Part shown: positions 1 through 7,023 of the stretch, in pieces | How the letters are laid out: each line of letters begins with the position of its first letter | Numbering within the stretch: the stretch's first letter is position 1 | From: Thiobacillaceae bacterium | GTDB taxonomy: Bacteria > Pseudomonadota > Gammaproteobacteria > Burkholderiales > Thiobacillaceae | Assembly (NCBI GenBank): GCA_024643305.1 | Contig: JAHENE010000046.1 | Span: forward strand, 1-10,803 | DNA length: 10,803 nucleotides | Direction of reading: 5' to 3' | Translations under genes and position numbers: made by a program | The notes under the pieces: generated by a model | Database searches by the model: none | What the model was told of the DNA's origin: nothing | Seen by the model: only the letters and a program-made list of their open reading frames with translations

Positions 1-1
1 A

Positions 2-412
<411 letters not shown>

Positions 413-424
413 AGGTAAGGCCGT

Positions 425-847
425 ATGGCAATGACCATTCACGTCGACATCGTCAGCGCAGAAACCTCGCTTTTCTCAGGCGTTGCGGAATTTCTTTCCG
501 TGCCTGGCGAGATGGGCGAACTCGGGATCTACCCGCGCCACACGCCGCTGCTGACCAAACTCAAGCCCGGCTCGGTGCGCATCAAGCGGCCCGATGTAGC
601 TGAAGAGGAGCTGATCTATGTTTCCGGCGGCGTGCTGGAAGTGCAGCCTTTTGTCGTCACCATCCTGTCAGACACAGCCATCCGTGGCCACGATCTGGAT
701 GAAGCTGCGGCGCTGGAAGCCAAGCGTGCAGCGGAAGATGCGATGAAGGACAAATCTGCTGCCATGGATCTGGCCAAGGCCCAGGCCGAACTGGCCCAAG
801 CCGTGGCGCAGATTGCGGCAATTCAAAAGCTGCGCAAGAAGACTTGA
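425..847 (+). CDS. atpC: F1Fo ATP synthase subunit epsilon
   Basis: This 140-residue protein is the epsilon subunit of the F1 central stalk. It couples gamma rotation to catalysis and can inhibit ATP hydrolysis through its C-terminal helices. Residues 1-87 form the beta-sandwich domain, with the signature [16 protein letters not shown] at about 28-43. Residues 91-138 are an Ala/Lys-rich stretch that forms the two-helix C-terminal domain, ending QKLRKKT. The length matches the family. The chosen ATG follows the purine-rich AAAGGTAAGG at 411-420; a second in-frame ATG two codons later (431) is possible. It is the last gene of the atp operon and is followed 16 nt after its stop by a strong terminator. 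Confidence 0.98.
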   Translation: MAMTIHVDIVSAETSLFSGVAEFLSVPGEMGELGIYPRHTPLLTKLKPGSVRIKRPDVAEEELIYVSGGVLEVQPFVVTILSDTAIRGHDLDEAAALEAKRAAEDAMKDKSAAMDLAKAQAELAQAVAQIAAIQKLRKKT

Positions 848-863
848 TGGAGTAACGCATACC

Positions 864-894
864 AAAAAGGCAGCTTCGGCTGCCTTTTTGTTTT
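864..894 (+). terminator. Rho-independent terminator of the atp operon
   Basis: An 11-bp perfect stem, AAAAAGGCAGC (864-874) with GCTGCCTTTTT (879-889), is closed by a C(UUCG)G tetraloop, an unusually stable RNA loop. It is followed by a broken T-run ending at 894. Its position just after atpC indicates that the atp operon ends here and that glmU has its own promoter or relies on read-through. Confidence 0.93.
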
Positions 895-917
895 GACGGG
901 CGCTAATTGTTTATACT
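888..917 (+). promoter_or_regulatory. Possible glmUS promoter
   Basis: TATACT at 912-917 matches the sigma-70 -10 consensus at five of six positions and lies about 40 nt before glmU. The -35 is poor: TTGTTT at 888-893 with an 18-bp spacer, inside the terminator's T-run. A better hexamer, TTGACG at 893-898, is only 13 bp from the -10. A promoter is expected between the terminator and glmU, but its exact boxes are uncertain. Confidence 0.3.
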
Positions 918-956
918 GCTACACAATTCAAAAGGCTGCGTTAACTACGCAAAAGC

Positions 957-2336
957 ATGAGCCAACCCACACTCGATATTGTCATTCTTGCAGCCGGCAA
1001 AGGCACGCGCATGAATTCGGATCTGCCCAAGGTTCTGCATCCGCTCGCTGGCAAGCCGCTTGTCTCGCACGTCATTGCTTCAGCGCATGAAATGGGCGCG
1101 GACAGGATTTGCGTTGTCTACGGATTTGGCGGTGATGCAGTACCGAAAACTCTGGCCGATGAGAAGCTGACTTTCGTTTTGCAGGCGGAACAATTGGGCA
1201 CGGGACATGCCGTGCAGCAGGCTTTACCGCATCTGGAAAAAGATGGCGTGACCCTGGTACTGTACGGCGACGTCCCGCTGACGCGAGTGGATACGTTGAA
1301 ACCTTTGATTGCGGCGGCGCAATCCGGAAATCTTGGCCTGCTTACAGTATTGTTGCAGGACCCCACTGGTTACGGCCGCATTGTGCGCGCGCATGGCCGC
1401 GTCGTTCGTATCGTCGAACACAAGGATGCCACCGAAGCTGAGCGCGACATCCGCGAAGTAAATACCGGCATCCTTGCAGCACCAACAGGCAAACTGATTG
1501 ATTGGTTGGGCAGGCTCAAGAACCACAATGTCCAGGGCGAATATTATCTGACCGACATCATTGCGATGGCAGTGGCGGATGGCATTGAGGTACTGGCTAG
1601 CCATCCTGGAGAAGATTGGGAAGTGCTGGGCGTAAACAGTAAGACACAGCTTGCTGGATTGGAGCGTACCTACCAGCACAATGCCGCGCGCGAACTGCTG
1701 GACAGCGGGGTTACCTTGATTGATCCGGCTCGCATCGACGTTCGTGGAGAATTGCTGTGCGGTCGCGATGTGAGCATTGATGTTGGTTGCATATTCGAAG
1801 GCCGGGTGGAAATCGGCGATAACGTAAACATTGGGCCATATTGCGTGTTGAAGGATGTACGCGTGTCTTCCGGCGTAAAAATTGATGCCTTTTCACATTT
1901 GGTGGGGACGGAAATTGGTGATGATTCGCGTATCGGACCTTTCTCGCGCACACGGCCGGGAACCAGGCTGGAACGCGATGTTCATGTTGGAAATTTTGTA
2001 GAAGTCAAAAACAGCGTAGTGAAAGCGGGCGCCAAAATGAACCACCTCTCGTATATTGGTGATGCCGATGTGGGTGCGAAGAGCAACATCGGCGCCGGTA
2101 CCATTACCTGCAATTACGATGGCGCCAACAAACACAAGACCGTGATCGGAGAAAATGCCTTCATCGGTTCCAACACCGCCTTGGTTGCACCGGTGAGTGT
2201 TGGGGACAGCGCGACCATCGGAGCGGGATCAGTTGTCGTGAAAGATGCGCCAGCGGGCGAGTTGACCGTGTCACGCGCCAAACAGTTGACGGTTCCCGGC
2301 TGGAAGCGACCGGTGAAAAAGAAAAGGGAAGAATAA
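957..2336 (+). CDS. glmU: Bifunctional GlcN-1-P acetyltransferase / GlcNAc-1-P uridylyltransferase
   Basis: GlmU carries out the last two cytoplasmic steps to UDP-GlcNAc, the precursor of peptidoglycan and lipopolysaccharide. It acetylates glucosamine-1-phosphate with acetyl-CoA, then transfers UMP from UTP. The N-terminal Rossmann pyrophosphorylase domain (about 1-228) shows LAAGKGTRM (11-19), LPKVLH with Lys25, and the metal ligands Asp105 (YGDVPL) and Asn227 (GVNSK). The C-terminal left-handed beta-helix (about 250-440) has the IG-rich hexapeptide repeats and the acetyltransferase residues Arg333, Lys351, His363 (MNHLSYIGD), Tyr366, Asn377, Asn386/Tyr387 and Lys392. Numbering coincides with E. 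coli GlmU over these sites. The length, 459 residues, is normal. The Shine-Dalgarno sequence before the ATG is weak. glmS follows after 2 nt. Confidence 0.98.
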   Translation: MSQPTLDIVILAAGKGTRMNSDLPKVLHPLAGKPLVSHVIASAHEMGADRICVVYGFGGDAVPKTLADEKLTFVLQAEQLGTGHAVQQALPHLEKDGVTLVLYGDVPLTRVDTLKPLIAAAQSGNLGLLTVLLQDPTGYGRIVRAHGRVVRIVEHKDATEAERDIREVNTGILAAPTGKLIDWLGRLKNHNVQGEYYLTDIIAMAVADGIEVLASHPGEDWEVLGVNSKTQLAGLERTYQHNAARELLDSGVTLIDPARIDVRGELLCGRDVSIDVGCIFEGRVEIGDNVNIGPYCVLKDVRVSSGVKIDAFSHLVGTEIGDDSRIGPFSRTRPGTRLERDVHVGNFVEVKNSVVKAGAKMNHLSYIGDADVGAKSNIGAGTITCNYDGANKHKTVIGENAFIGSNTALVAPVSVGDSATIGAGSVVVKDAPAGELTVSRAKQLTVPGWKRPVKKKREE

Positions 2337-2338
2337 GC

Positions 2339-4168
2339 ATGTGCGGCATCGTCGGCGCTGTTGCGCAGCGCAATGTGATCCCGATTCTGCTGGAGGGCTT
2401 GCACCGGCTGGAATACCGAGGCTACGACTCGGCCGGTCTGGTCACCGTCAACGGCGGGCTCAAACGCGTACGGAGTGTAGGCCGGGTGGCCGCACTGTCC
2501 GAAGAAACCAAGTCACAAGGAGTGCATGGGCATCTTGGCATCGCACATACAAGATGGGCAACCCACGGTGCGCCAACCGAAATCAACGCCCATCCCCATG
2601 TCAGCCACGATGAAATCGCCGTGGTGCACAATGGCATCATCGAGAACCATGAGTCCTTGCGCGAAAAACTCAAAGGATTGGGCTACCGTTTCGAATCGGA
2701 AACCGATACCGAAGTCATCGTGCATCTGGTGCATCTTCATTACCGGCAGAAACGCGATCTTCTGGATGCGGTAAAGGCCACAGTCAGCGAGTTGCGTGGG
2801 GCATATGCCATTGGCGTCATCGCCAGGGACGCACCGAATCAGTTGGTATGCGCCCGCAAGGGCAGCCCCCTCATCATTGGTTTGGGGCTTGAGGAAAACT
2901 TCATTGCCTCCGATGCTTCGGCCCTGCTTCCCGTAACCCAGCGCATGATTTATCTCGAAGAGGGAGATATCGCCGATTTGGGTTTGTTGAAGGTTAGTGT
3001 TTTCAACAGCGCTGGTGAAGAAGTCGAACGCGAGGCGCATGTATCCGAACTGTCAGCCGACATGGCGGAACTAGGCCCCTACCGCCACTACATGCAGAAG
3101 GAAATCCACGAACAGCCACGCGCGCTGGCCGACACCTTGCAAAATGCCTTGTTGCCGGGCGGACTCAAGCCGGAGCTGTTTGGAGCGGAAGCAGCAAATA
3201 TTCTGTCCAAGATCAAAGCCGTCACCATACTTGCCTGCGGCACCAGCTATCACGCCGGAAGAGTGGCCGGTTACTGGCTGGAATCGATCGCGGGCATGCC
3301 AACCAATGTCGAGATCGCCAGTGAGTACCGTTACCGCGACACCATTCCCAATCCAGATGCGCTGGTGGTGACGATCTCGCAATCGGGCGAAACCGCCGAC
3401 ACCTTGGCGGCGCTCAACCAGGCCCTGACGTTGGGCCATGTGCATACCTTGTCGATCTGCAACGTGCCGGAGTCATCGCTGGTGCGTGCCAGCAAGTTGA
3501 AATTCCTCACACGTGCCGGGCCGGAAATCGGAGTCGCTTCCACCAAGGCATTCACAACCCAGCTTGCCGCGCTCTTTTTGTTAACGCTGGTGTTGGCAAA
3601 ATTGCACGGAAAATTGAGTCCTGAACAGGAATCCGTACATCTTGCCGCCCTGCGGCAACTGCCAGAACAGGCGCAGGAAGTCCTCAAGCTAGAACCCGAA
3701 GTGGAAACCTGGGCGCGCCGTTTCGCCCACAAGCACCATGCTCTGTTCCTCGGCCGTGGCCAACACTACCCGATCGCGATGGAGGGTGCACTCAAGCTCA
3801 AGGAAATTTCCTATATTCATGCCGAGGCCTATGCAGCGGGGGAACTCAAGCATGGGCCACTGGCCCTTGTAGACAAGGATATGCCCGTGGTGGCGGTTGC
3901 CCCCAACGACCTGCTATTGGACAAGCTCAAGTCCAACCTTCAGGAAGTCCGTGCGCGAGGTGGAGAGCTATATGTGTTCGCGGATTTGGACACGCACATT
4001 GCCCCCAACGATTTTGTAAACGTCATACAGCTTGGCAGCCATGCTGGGCCGCTTTCACCCATCCTGCATACCTTGCCTTTGCAACTCCTGTCCTATCATG
4101 CTGCCTTGCAAAAGGGGACGGATGTGGACAAGCCTCGCAACCTCGCAAAATCGGTTACGGTAGAGTGA
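2339..4168 (+). CDS. glmS: Glutamine--fructose-6-phosphate aminotransferase (isomerizing)
   Basis: GlmS makes glucosamine-6-phosphate from fructose-6-phosphate and glutamine, the entry step of the hexosamine pathway that GlmU completes. The N-terminal class II glutaminase begins MCGIVG, so Cys2 becomes the N-terminal nucleophile after Met removal. It also has HTRWATHG (70-77) and HNGIIEN (97-103). Two SIS sugar-isomerase domains follow, with CGTSYHAG (300-307), SQSGETADT (347-355), the catalytic segment [13 protein letters not shown] with Glu489, and ELKHGP with His505. The C-terminal tail [13 protein letters not shown] carries the conserved Lys604 that carries the substrate. At 609 residues it has the length of E. 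coli GlmS. The start is set by AAGGGA at 2324-2329, inside the glmU tail, so the two genes are very probably co-transcribed. No glmS ribozyme is possible in the 2-nt gap. Confidence 0.98.
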   Translation: MCGIVGAVAQRNVIPILLEGLHRLEYRGYDSAGLVTVNGGLKRVRSVGRVAALSEETKSQGVHGHLGIAHTRWATHGAPTEINAHPHVSHDEIAVVHNGIIENHESLREKLKGLGYRFESETDTEVIVHLVHLHYRQKRDLLDAVKATVSELRGAYAIGVIARDAPNQLVCARKGSPLIIGLGLEENFIASDASALLPVTQRMIYLEEGDIADLGLLKVSVFNSAGEEVEREAHVSELSADMAELGPYRHYMQKEIHEQPRALADTLQNALLPGGLKPELFGAEAANILSKIKAVTILACGTSYHAGRVAGYWLESIAGMPTNVEIASEYRYRDTIPNPDALVVTISQSGETADTLAALNQALTLGHVHTLSICNVPESSLVRASKLKFLTRAGPEIGVASTKAFTTQLAALFLLTLVLAKLHGKLSPEQESVHLAALRQLPEQAQEVLKLEPEVETWARRFAHKHHALFLGRGQHYPIAMEGALKLKEISYIHAEAYAAGELKHGPLALVDKDMPVVAVAPNDLLLDKLKSNLQEVRARGGELYVFADLDTHIAPNDFVNVIQLGSHAGPLSPILHTLPLQLLSYHAALQKGTDVDKPRNLAKSVTVE

Positions 4169-4169
4169 G

Positions 4170-4194
4170 AAAAGGCGCCCATGGCGCCTTTTTT
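4170..4194. terminator. Hairpin terminator between convergent glmS and response regulator
   Basis: A 10-bp perfect stem, AAAAGGCGCC (4170-4179) with GGCGCCTTTT (4183-4192), has a 3-nt loop CAT and continues into a six-T run on the plus strand. This is a good terminator for glmUS. On the minus strand the same stem ends in TTTTCTC, so it could also stop transcription of the convergent regulator gene, less efficiently. Confidence 0.9.
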
Positions 4195-4212
4195 GTTGGC
4201 AGCGTTAAAAAG

Positions 4213-4845
4213 TTAACGTCTCCGCCGGTCTTCCTTCAATGCAAGCGTGGCGACCTGCACACGATTGCGCAATCCCAGTTTTTCCATGATGTTGCGCAGG
4301 TGATTGCGTACGGTGTTTTCCGAAAGTTTGAGGTTGTAGGCGATGATCTTGTTACTCAATCCTTGCTTCACAAAATCAACGATTTCCATTTCCCTTGGAG
4401 TGAGGACATCCAGCGCATGGTGGGCCATGTCGCCGCGGGCCATGCTTTGCATGATGTTGAGGGGAAAGCTGCTTTGCCCGGCGCATACATTGCGGACGGC
4501 AGAAAGTACGTGGTCGGGTTCGCTGCTTTTGATGACATAGCCATCTACGCCGGCGCTGATGGCCTCGGAAATCTCTTCTTCGGTATCAGCAATGGTAAGC
4601 ATGATGACCTTCATGCCGCTGTCGCGAATTTCGGAAACCATGTCCAATGCATCCATGTCAGGCAGCGAGCGATCCAGTAATACTACATCGGCGCGGTTGC
4701 CCTCCTCGATCCAGCTTTTGAGCGAAGCGCCATCTGCAAACTGTGCGGCGAGTTTCATGTCGCCAGTCTGTTCGATGGAGTTGGCCACCCCCATTCTCAA
4801 CAATGGGTGATCATCCACCACCACGACGCTCATAGGACCTGCCAT
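4213..4845 (-). CDS. Two-component response regulator, NarL/FixJ (LuxR-HTH) family
   Basis: This 210-residue protein has a receiver domain followed by a DNA-binding domain. The receiver (about 5-122) shows the acidic pair Asp11/Asp12 (VVVVDDHPLLRMG), the phospho-acceptor Asp58 (VVLLDRSLPD), Thr84 and Lys106 (YVIKSSE). The LuxR-type helix-turn-helix (about 146-205) has LTPREMEIVDFVKQGLSNK and ENTVRNHLRNIMEKL. All phosphorylation residues are present, so a partner kinase is expected, but none is encoded nearby. The reading frame is open further upstream to a TTG at 4876-4878. I chose the ATG at 4843-4845 because GGAGG (4850-4854 on the minus strand) sits 4 nt before it and the receiver fold starts soon after. 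A third option is the ATG at 4831-4833. The regulated genes cannot be inferred from the sequence. Confidence 0.93.
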   Translation of the reverse strand: MAGPMSVVVVDDHPLLRMGVANSIEQTGDMKLAAQFADGASLKSWIEEGNRADVVLLDRSLPDMDALDMVSEIRDSGMKVIMLTIADTEEEISEAISAGVDGYVIKSSEPDHVLSAVRNVCAGQSSFPLNIMQSMARGDMAHHALDVLTPREMEIVDFVKQGLSNKIIAYNLKLSENTVRNHLRNIMEKLGLRNRVQVATLALKEDRRRR

Positions 4846-4877
4846 AAAGCCTCCGAAATCAGTAATTGTTTGGTTCA

Positions 4878-4905
4878 ACTATAGGGCATCTGCCCGGGTA
4901 TTGAA
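4878..4905 (-). promoter_or_regulatory. Candidate promoter of the response regulator
   Basis: Read on the minus strand, TATAGT (4878-4883) matches the -10 consensus at five of six positions, which would put the start of transcription about 25 nt before the chosen ATG. The -35 region, TTCAAT about 16 bp upstream, is weak. It falls within the inner-facing arm of the inverted repeat at 4897-4940, so a protein bound to that repeat could control this promoter. Confidence 0.4.
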
Positions 4906-4940
4906 CAGAAACCCAAGTACGTGAGTTCCTGTTCAATACC
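4897..4940 (-). repeat. 44-nt inverted repeat, 19-bp RNA hairpin on the minus strand
   Basis: Perfect 12-bp arms, GGTATTGAACAG (4897-4908) and CTGTTCAATACC (4929-4940), flank a 20-nt centre. As minus-strand RNA the pairing continues for seven more pairs, two of them G-U, leaving a 6-nt loop CGUACU. As DNA or plus-strand RNA the same two positions are A/C mismatches. A short second hairpin, GGGC-AGAT-GCCC (4884-4895), follows directly. Neither is followed by a T-run, so they do not look like ordinary terminators. They lie between the SDR stop and the regulator start and could be a 3' RNA structure of the argS operon, an operator of the regulator promoter, or both. Confidence 0.75.
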
Positions 4941-5058
4941 TTCCGGCATTTTATTGCCACCAGTCCGAAACGATGTGCGGTAGCCACGGATTTGACAACA
5001 ATTTTACATATGCCGAACAAAACAAGTATGAACGTTTCCGGCCGGCATCGGCAAAAAA

Positions 5059-5835
5059 TCAGGTCGGCAATCCGCGCGGTTTTCTGGGGGCCTTTTCAAA
5101 CAAGCGGTCATACAAGGCGCGCGGCATGCAGCGCATGATGTTCGTCACGATCGTCATTTGCCAGGGAATGGTGCTTTCCGGCCGGCGCTTTTCAATCAAG
5201 TGCGCAATTTTTGCGGCGGCAGCATCGGCCGTCATCCTGAAAGGCATTGGATAGGGGTTGACGTGCGTCATGGGTGTTTCGATGTAGCCGGGCGAAACGG
5301 TGAGCACATCTATGCCAGAGGGCTTCAACTCAAGCCGGAGTGACTCAAGATAAACCCGCGCGGCAGCCTTGGAGGCGGAATAGGCGCCGCCGCCGGGCAG
5401 GCCACGCACGCCGGCCACGCTGGCTATTCCACACAGGATGCCTTTGCCGTTCGACTTCATGGGGACAATGAATGGGTGGAAGGTATGTACAAGGCCCATG
5501 ACGTTTGCATCCATCACTGCCTGAAAAATCGTCAGGTCGTCAGCTTCTTCCGTCAGAGTGCCGACCGAGATGCCGGCGCAGCCAATGACAATGTCGGGTA
5601 CGCCAATAGCTTTGACAAACTGATCGGCAGCGGCCTGCATGGCATGGGGGTCGCGCACGTCGGCGATGAAATACTGGGCATTGAAGTCGGTGGCAACTTG
5701 TTGCAGCGCTTCCTCGCGTCGTCCACATAAACCCAGAATGGCGCCTTGCTGTCCATAATGACGGGCGAGGGCGGCGCCTAATCCGCTGGAGGCGCCGGTG
5801 ATGAAAACCTTAAGTTGTTTATTTGCGTGCGGCAA
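5059..5835 (-). CDS. SDR-family NAD(P)-dependent oxidoreductase
   Basis: This is a classical short-chain dehydrogenase/reductase of 258 residues with a single Rossmann domain. Visible are the dinucleotide-binding TGASSGLG (13-20), the Asp59 region (ADVRD), the catalytic Asn111 (DANVMG), Ser139 (IASVAG), and YSASK with Tyr152 and Lys156, followed by the PGYIETPM loop. The usual NNAG motif reads GCAG (85-88), a small deviation. The Gly-Arg-Arg segment after beta-2 (CGRREE) suggests NADP(H) preference, which is inference. The substrate is unknown. The only reasonable start is TTG at 5833-5835, with no clear Shine-Dalgarno, overlapping the dsbA end by 17 nt, so translation is probably coupled to dsbA. 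It is the last gene of the argS-SPOR-dsbA operon and no standard terminator follows it. Confidence 0.9.
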   Translation of the reverse strand: MPHANKQLKVFITGASSGLGAALARHYGQQGAILGLCGRREEALQQVATDFNAQYFIADVRDPHAMQAAADQFVKAIGVPDIVIGCAGISVGTLTEEADDLTIFQAVMDANVMGLVHTFHPFIVPMKSNGKGILCGIASVAGVRGLPGGGAYSASKAAARVYLESLRLELKPSGIDVLTVSPGYIETPMTHVNPYPMPFRMTADAAAAKIAHLIEKRRPESTIPWQMTIVTNIMRCMPRALYDRLFEKAPRKPRGLPT

Positions 5836-6505
5836 CAGGTTTTTTTGAAGCAGATTTGCCGCCGCGTTCGTTGCGCGCGCGCTGAATGAGCTCGTCCAGT
5901 ACTTCGAAAAGACGCTCCTCGGTAAAGGTCATGGAAACGGCGGTGAGGTATTTCCCATCCACCAGCATTGCGGGCACACCGGTAATTCCGGCACCACGCG
6001 CCGCCTGTGCGCCTTTCATGGCGCGAGTCTGGGCGGAGAAAGAGTTGTAGGCGGATTTGAATTTGGCAGCATCAAGCCCTTGTTTCTTTACCCAGGCCAT
6101 CAACTGGGCCTCATCATCCAGATCAAGCTTTTCCTTGTGGTATGCAGAAAAAACCTCGCCGTGCAGTTTCTCACGCACGCCCATATCCTCAAGGGCGTAG
6201 TAGAACTTGGCGGCAGGAAGCCAGTTCGGGTTGAACACAGCGGGCACGGGACGCAGCACAACATCAGCCGGAAGCTTCTTTGCCCAAGCCTCCATCGCGG
6301 GTTCAAGCTGGTTGCAATGCGGGCAGCGGTACCAGAAAAACTCAACCACTTCGATTTTCTTGCCAGTTTCAACAGCCATGGGCTTGCTGATGCGCTTGTA
6401 GTCTGTCCCCTCTTCAGCCGGCTCGGGGGCGGCCAGTGCGGCTGTCAGCATAAACATGCCAGCCAGAATGGCCAGCGCTTTGCGCAGTTGGTGCGTGCAG
6501 TTCAT
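5819..6505 (-). CDS. dsbA: Periplasmic thiol:disulfide oxidoreductase DsbA
   Basis: DsbA introduces disulfide bonds into proteins as they enter the periplasm and is re-oxidised by DsbB. This 228-residue precursor has a Sec signal peptide at about 1-26 (LAILAGMFMLTAALA then AP). The thioredoxin-fold active site is CPHC (Cys61, Cys64) in EFFWYRCPHC, and the cis-proline is Pro178 in GITGVPAM. A helical insertion (about 95-165) lies between them, as in the family. The CPHC dipeptide is the same as in E. coli DsbA. The C-terminus is a Lys/Arg-rich tail encoded over a run of seven A. The ATG is preceded by AGGAGA, and ATGA overlaps the stop of the SPOR gene. Confidence 0.95.
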   Translation of the reverse strand: MNCTHQLRKALAILAGMFMLTAALAAPEPAEEGTDYKRISKPMAVETGKKIEVVEFFWYRCPHCNQLEPAMEAWAKKLPADVVLRPVPAVFNPNWLPAAKFYYALEDMGVREKLHGEVFSAYHKEKLDLDDEAQLMAWVKKQGLDAAKFKSAYNSFSAQTRAMKGAQAARGAGITGVPAMLVDGKYLTAVSMTFTEERLFEVLDELIQRARNERGGKSASKKPVAARK

Positions 6506-7023
6506 GGTTTCTCCTGTGGTTGTATCTTGACCAAAATTGTTTCCATGCCGTTTTGAGTGAGACGCGCGCGGGCGGCATCTAGTTCATTCATCTTTTTGTA
6601 AGGCCCGATCCTGACCTTGTGCAGCATTTTTTCGTTTTCAAGGGCGGAGAGGACTTTTGCTTCAAAACCGAGCAATGCCAAGCGGGCCTTTGCCTGCTCT
6701 GCCTCGGCAGCATTTCCGTATGCGCCGGCCTGTAGAAAATATATCGGACCGACAGGTTCAGCGGGTGCTGGAGGGGGGGCGACGTTCGGGGCAGTGTTTA
6801 TGGGTTCTGCGGGGGCCTGATAAAACTCGTATTTTGGGGCCTCGATAGGGGTAGTAGGTGCGCTAGAAGAGGAAGAACCGCCTATATCTAGAATACCTTT
6901 CTTCTGAATAAAGGGGCTATTCCGCGTAACCAGCAGCGCCACGGCCACGGACAATGCCAACCCCGTGAGGAGGCCAAGCAGAAAACCTACGAGGAAATTA
7001 TTCTTCTTGCCTGAGCCTGCCAT
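6502..7023 (-). CDS. SPOR-domain inner-membrane protein
   Basis: This 173-residue protein has a short cytoplasmic N-terminus (MAGSGKKNN), one transmembrane helix (about 10-32), a periplasmic Pro/Ala/Ser-rich linker (about 48-92) and a C-terminal SPOR domain (about 93-168: YFLQAGAYGNAAEAEQAK, then KVRIGPY). SPOR domains bind septal peptidoglycan stripped of stem peptides, and proteins of this build (FtsN-, DedD-like) gather at the division site. The resemblance is in architecture only. The gene starts in a TAATG junction, sharing one base with the argS stop, with GGAGA a few bases upstream, and ends in an ATGA overlap with dsbA. A SPOR gene between argS and dsbA is an arrangement I recall from betaproteobacteria. 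Confidence 0.9.
   Translation of the reverse strand: MAGSGKKNNFLVGFLLGLLTGLALSVAVALLVTRNSPFIQKKGILDIGGSSSSSAPTTPIEAPKYEFYQAPAEPINTAPNVAPPPAPAEPVGPIYFLQAGAYGNAAEAEQAKARLALLGFEAKVLSALENEKMLHKVRIGPYKKMNELDAARARLTQNGMETILVKIQPQEKP

Noticed and set aside
4165..4680. 171-residue open frame on the plus strand opposite the response regulator
   Set aside because: It is antisense to a clear two-domain regulator, runs through the glmS terminator and lacks any recognisable motif.
4992..4997. Perfect TTGACA -35 hexamer on the plus strand
   Set aside because: No acceptable -10 lies 15-19 bp downstream and no plus-strand gene follows.
5010..5048. ATGCCG/CGGCAT inverted repeat after the SDR stop as a terminator
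   Set aside because: The stem is only 6 bp with a loop of about 27 nt and has no T-run on the 3' side of the minus strand.
4973..5254. 93-residue open frame on the plus strand in the spacer before and across the SDR 3' end
   Set aside because: It has no ribosome binding site and most of it is antisense to the SDR C-terminus.
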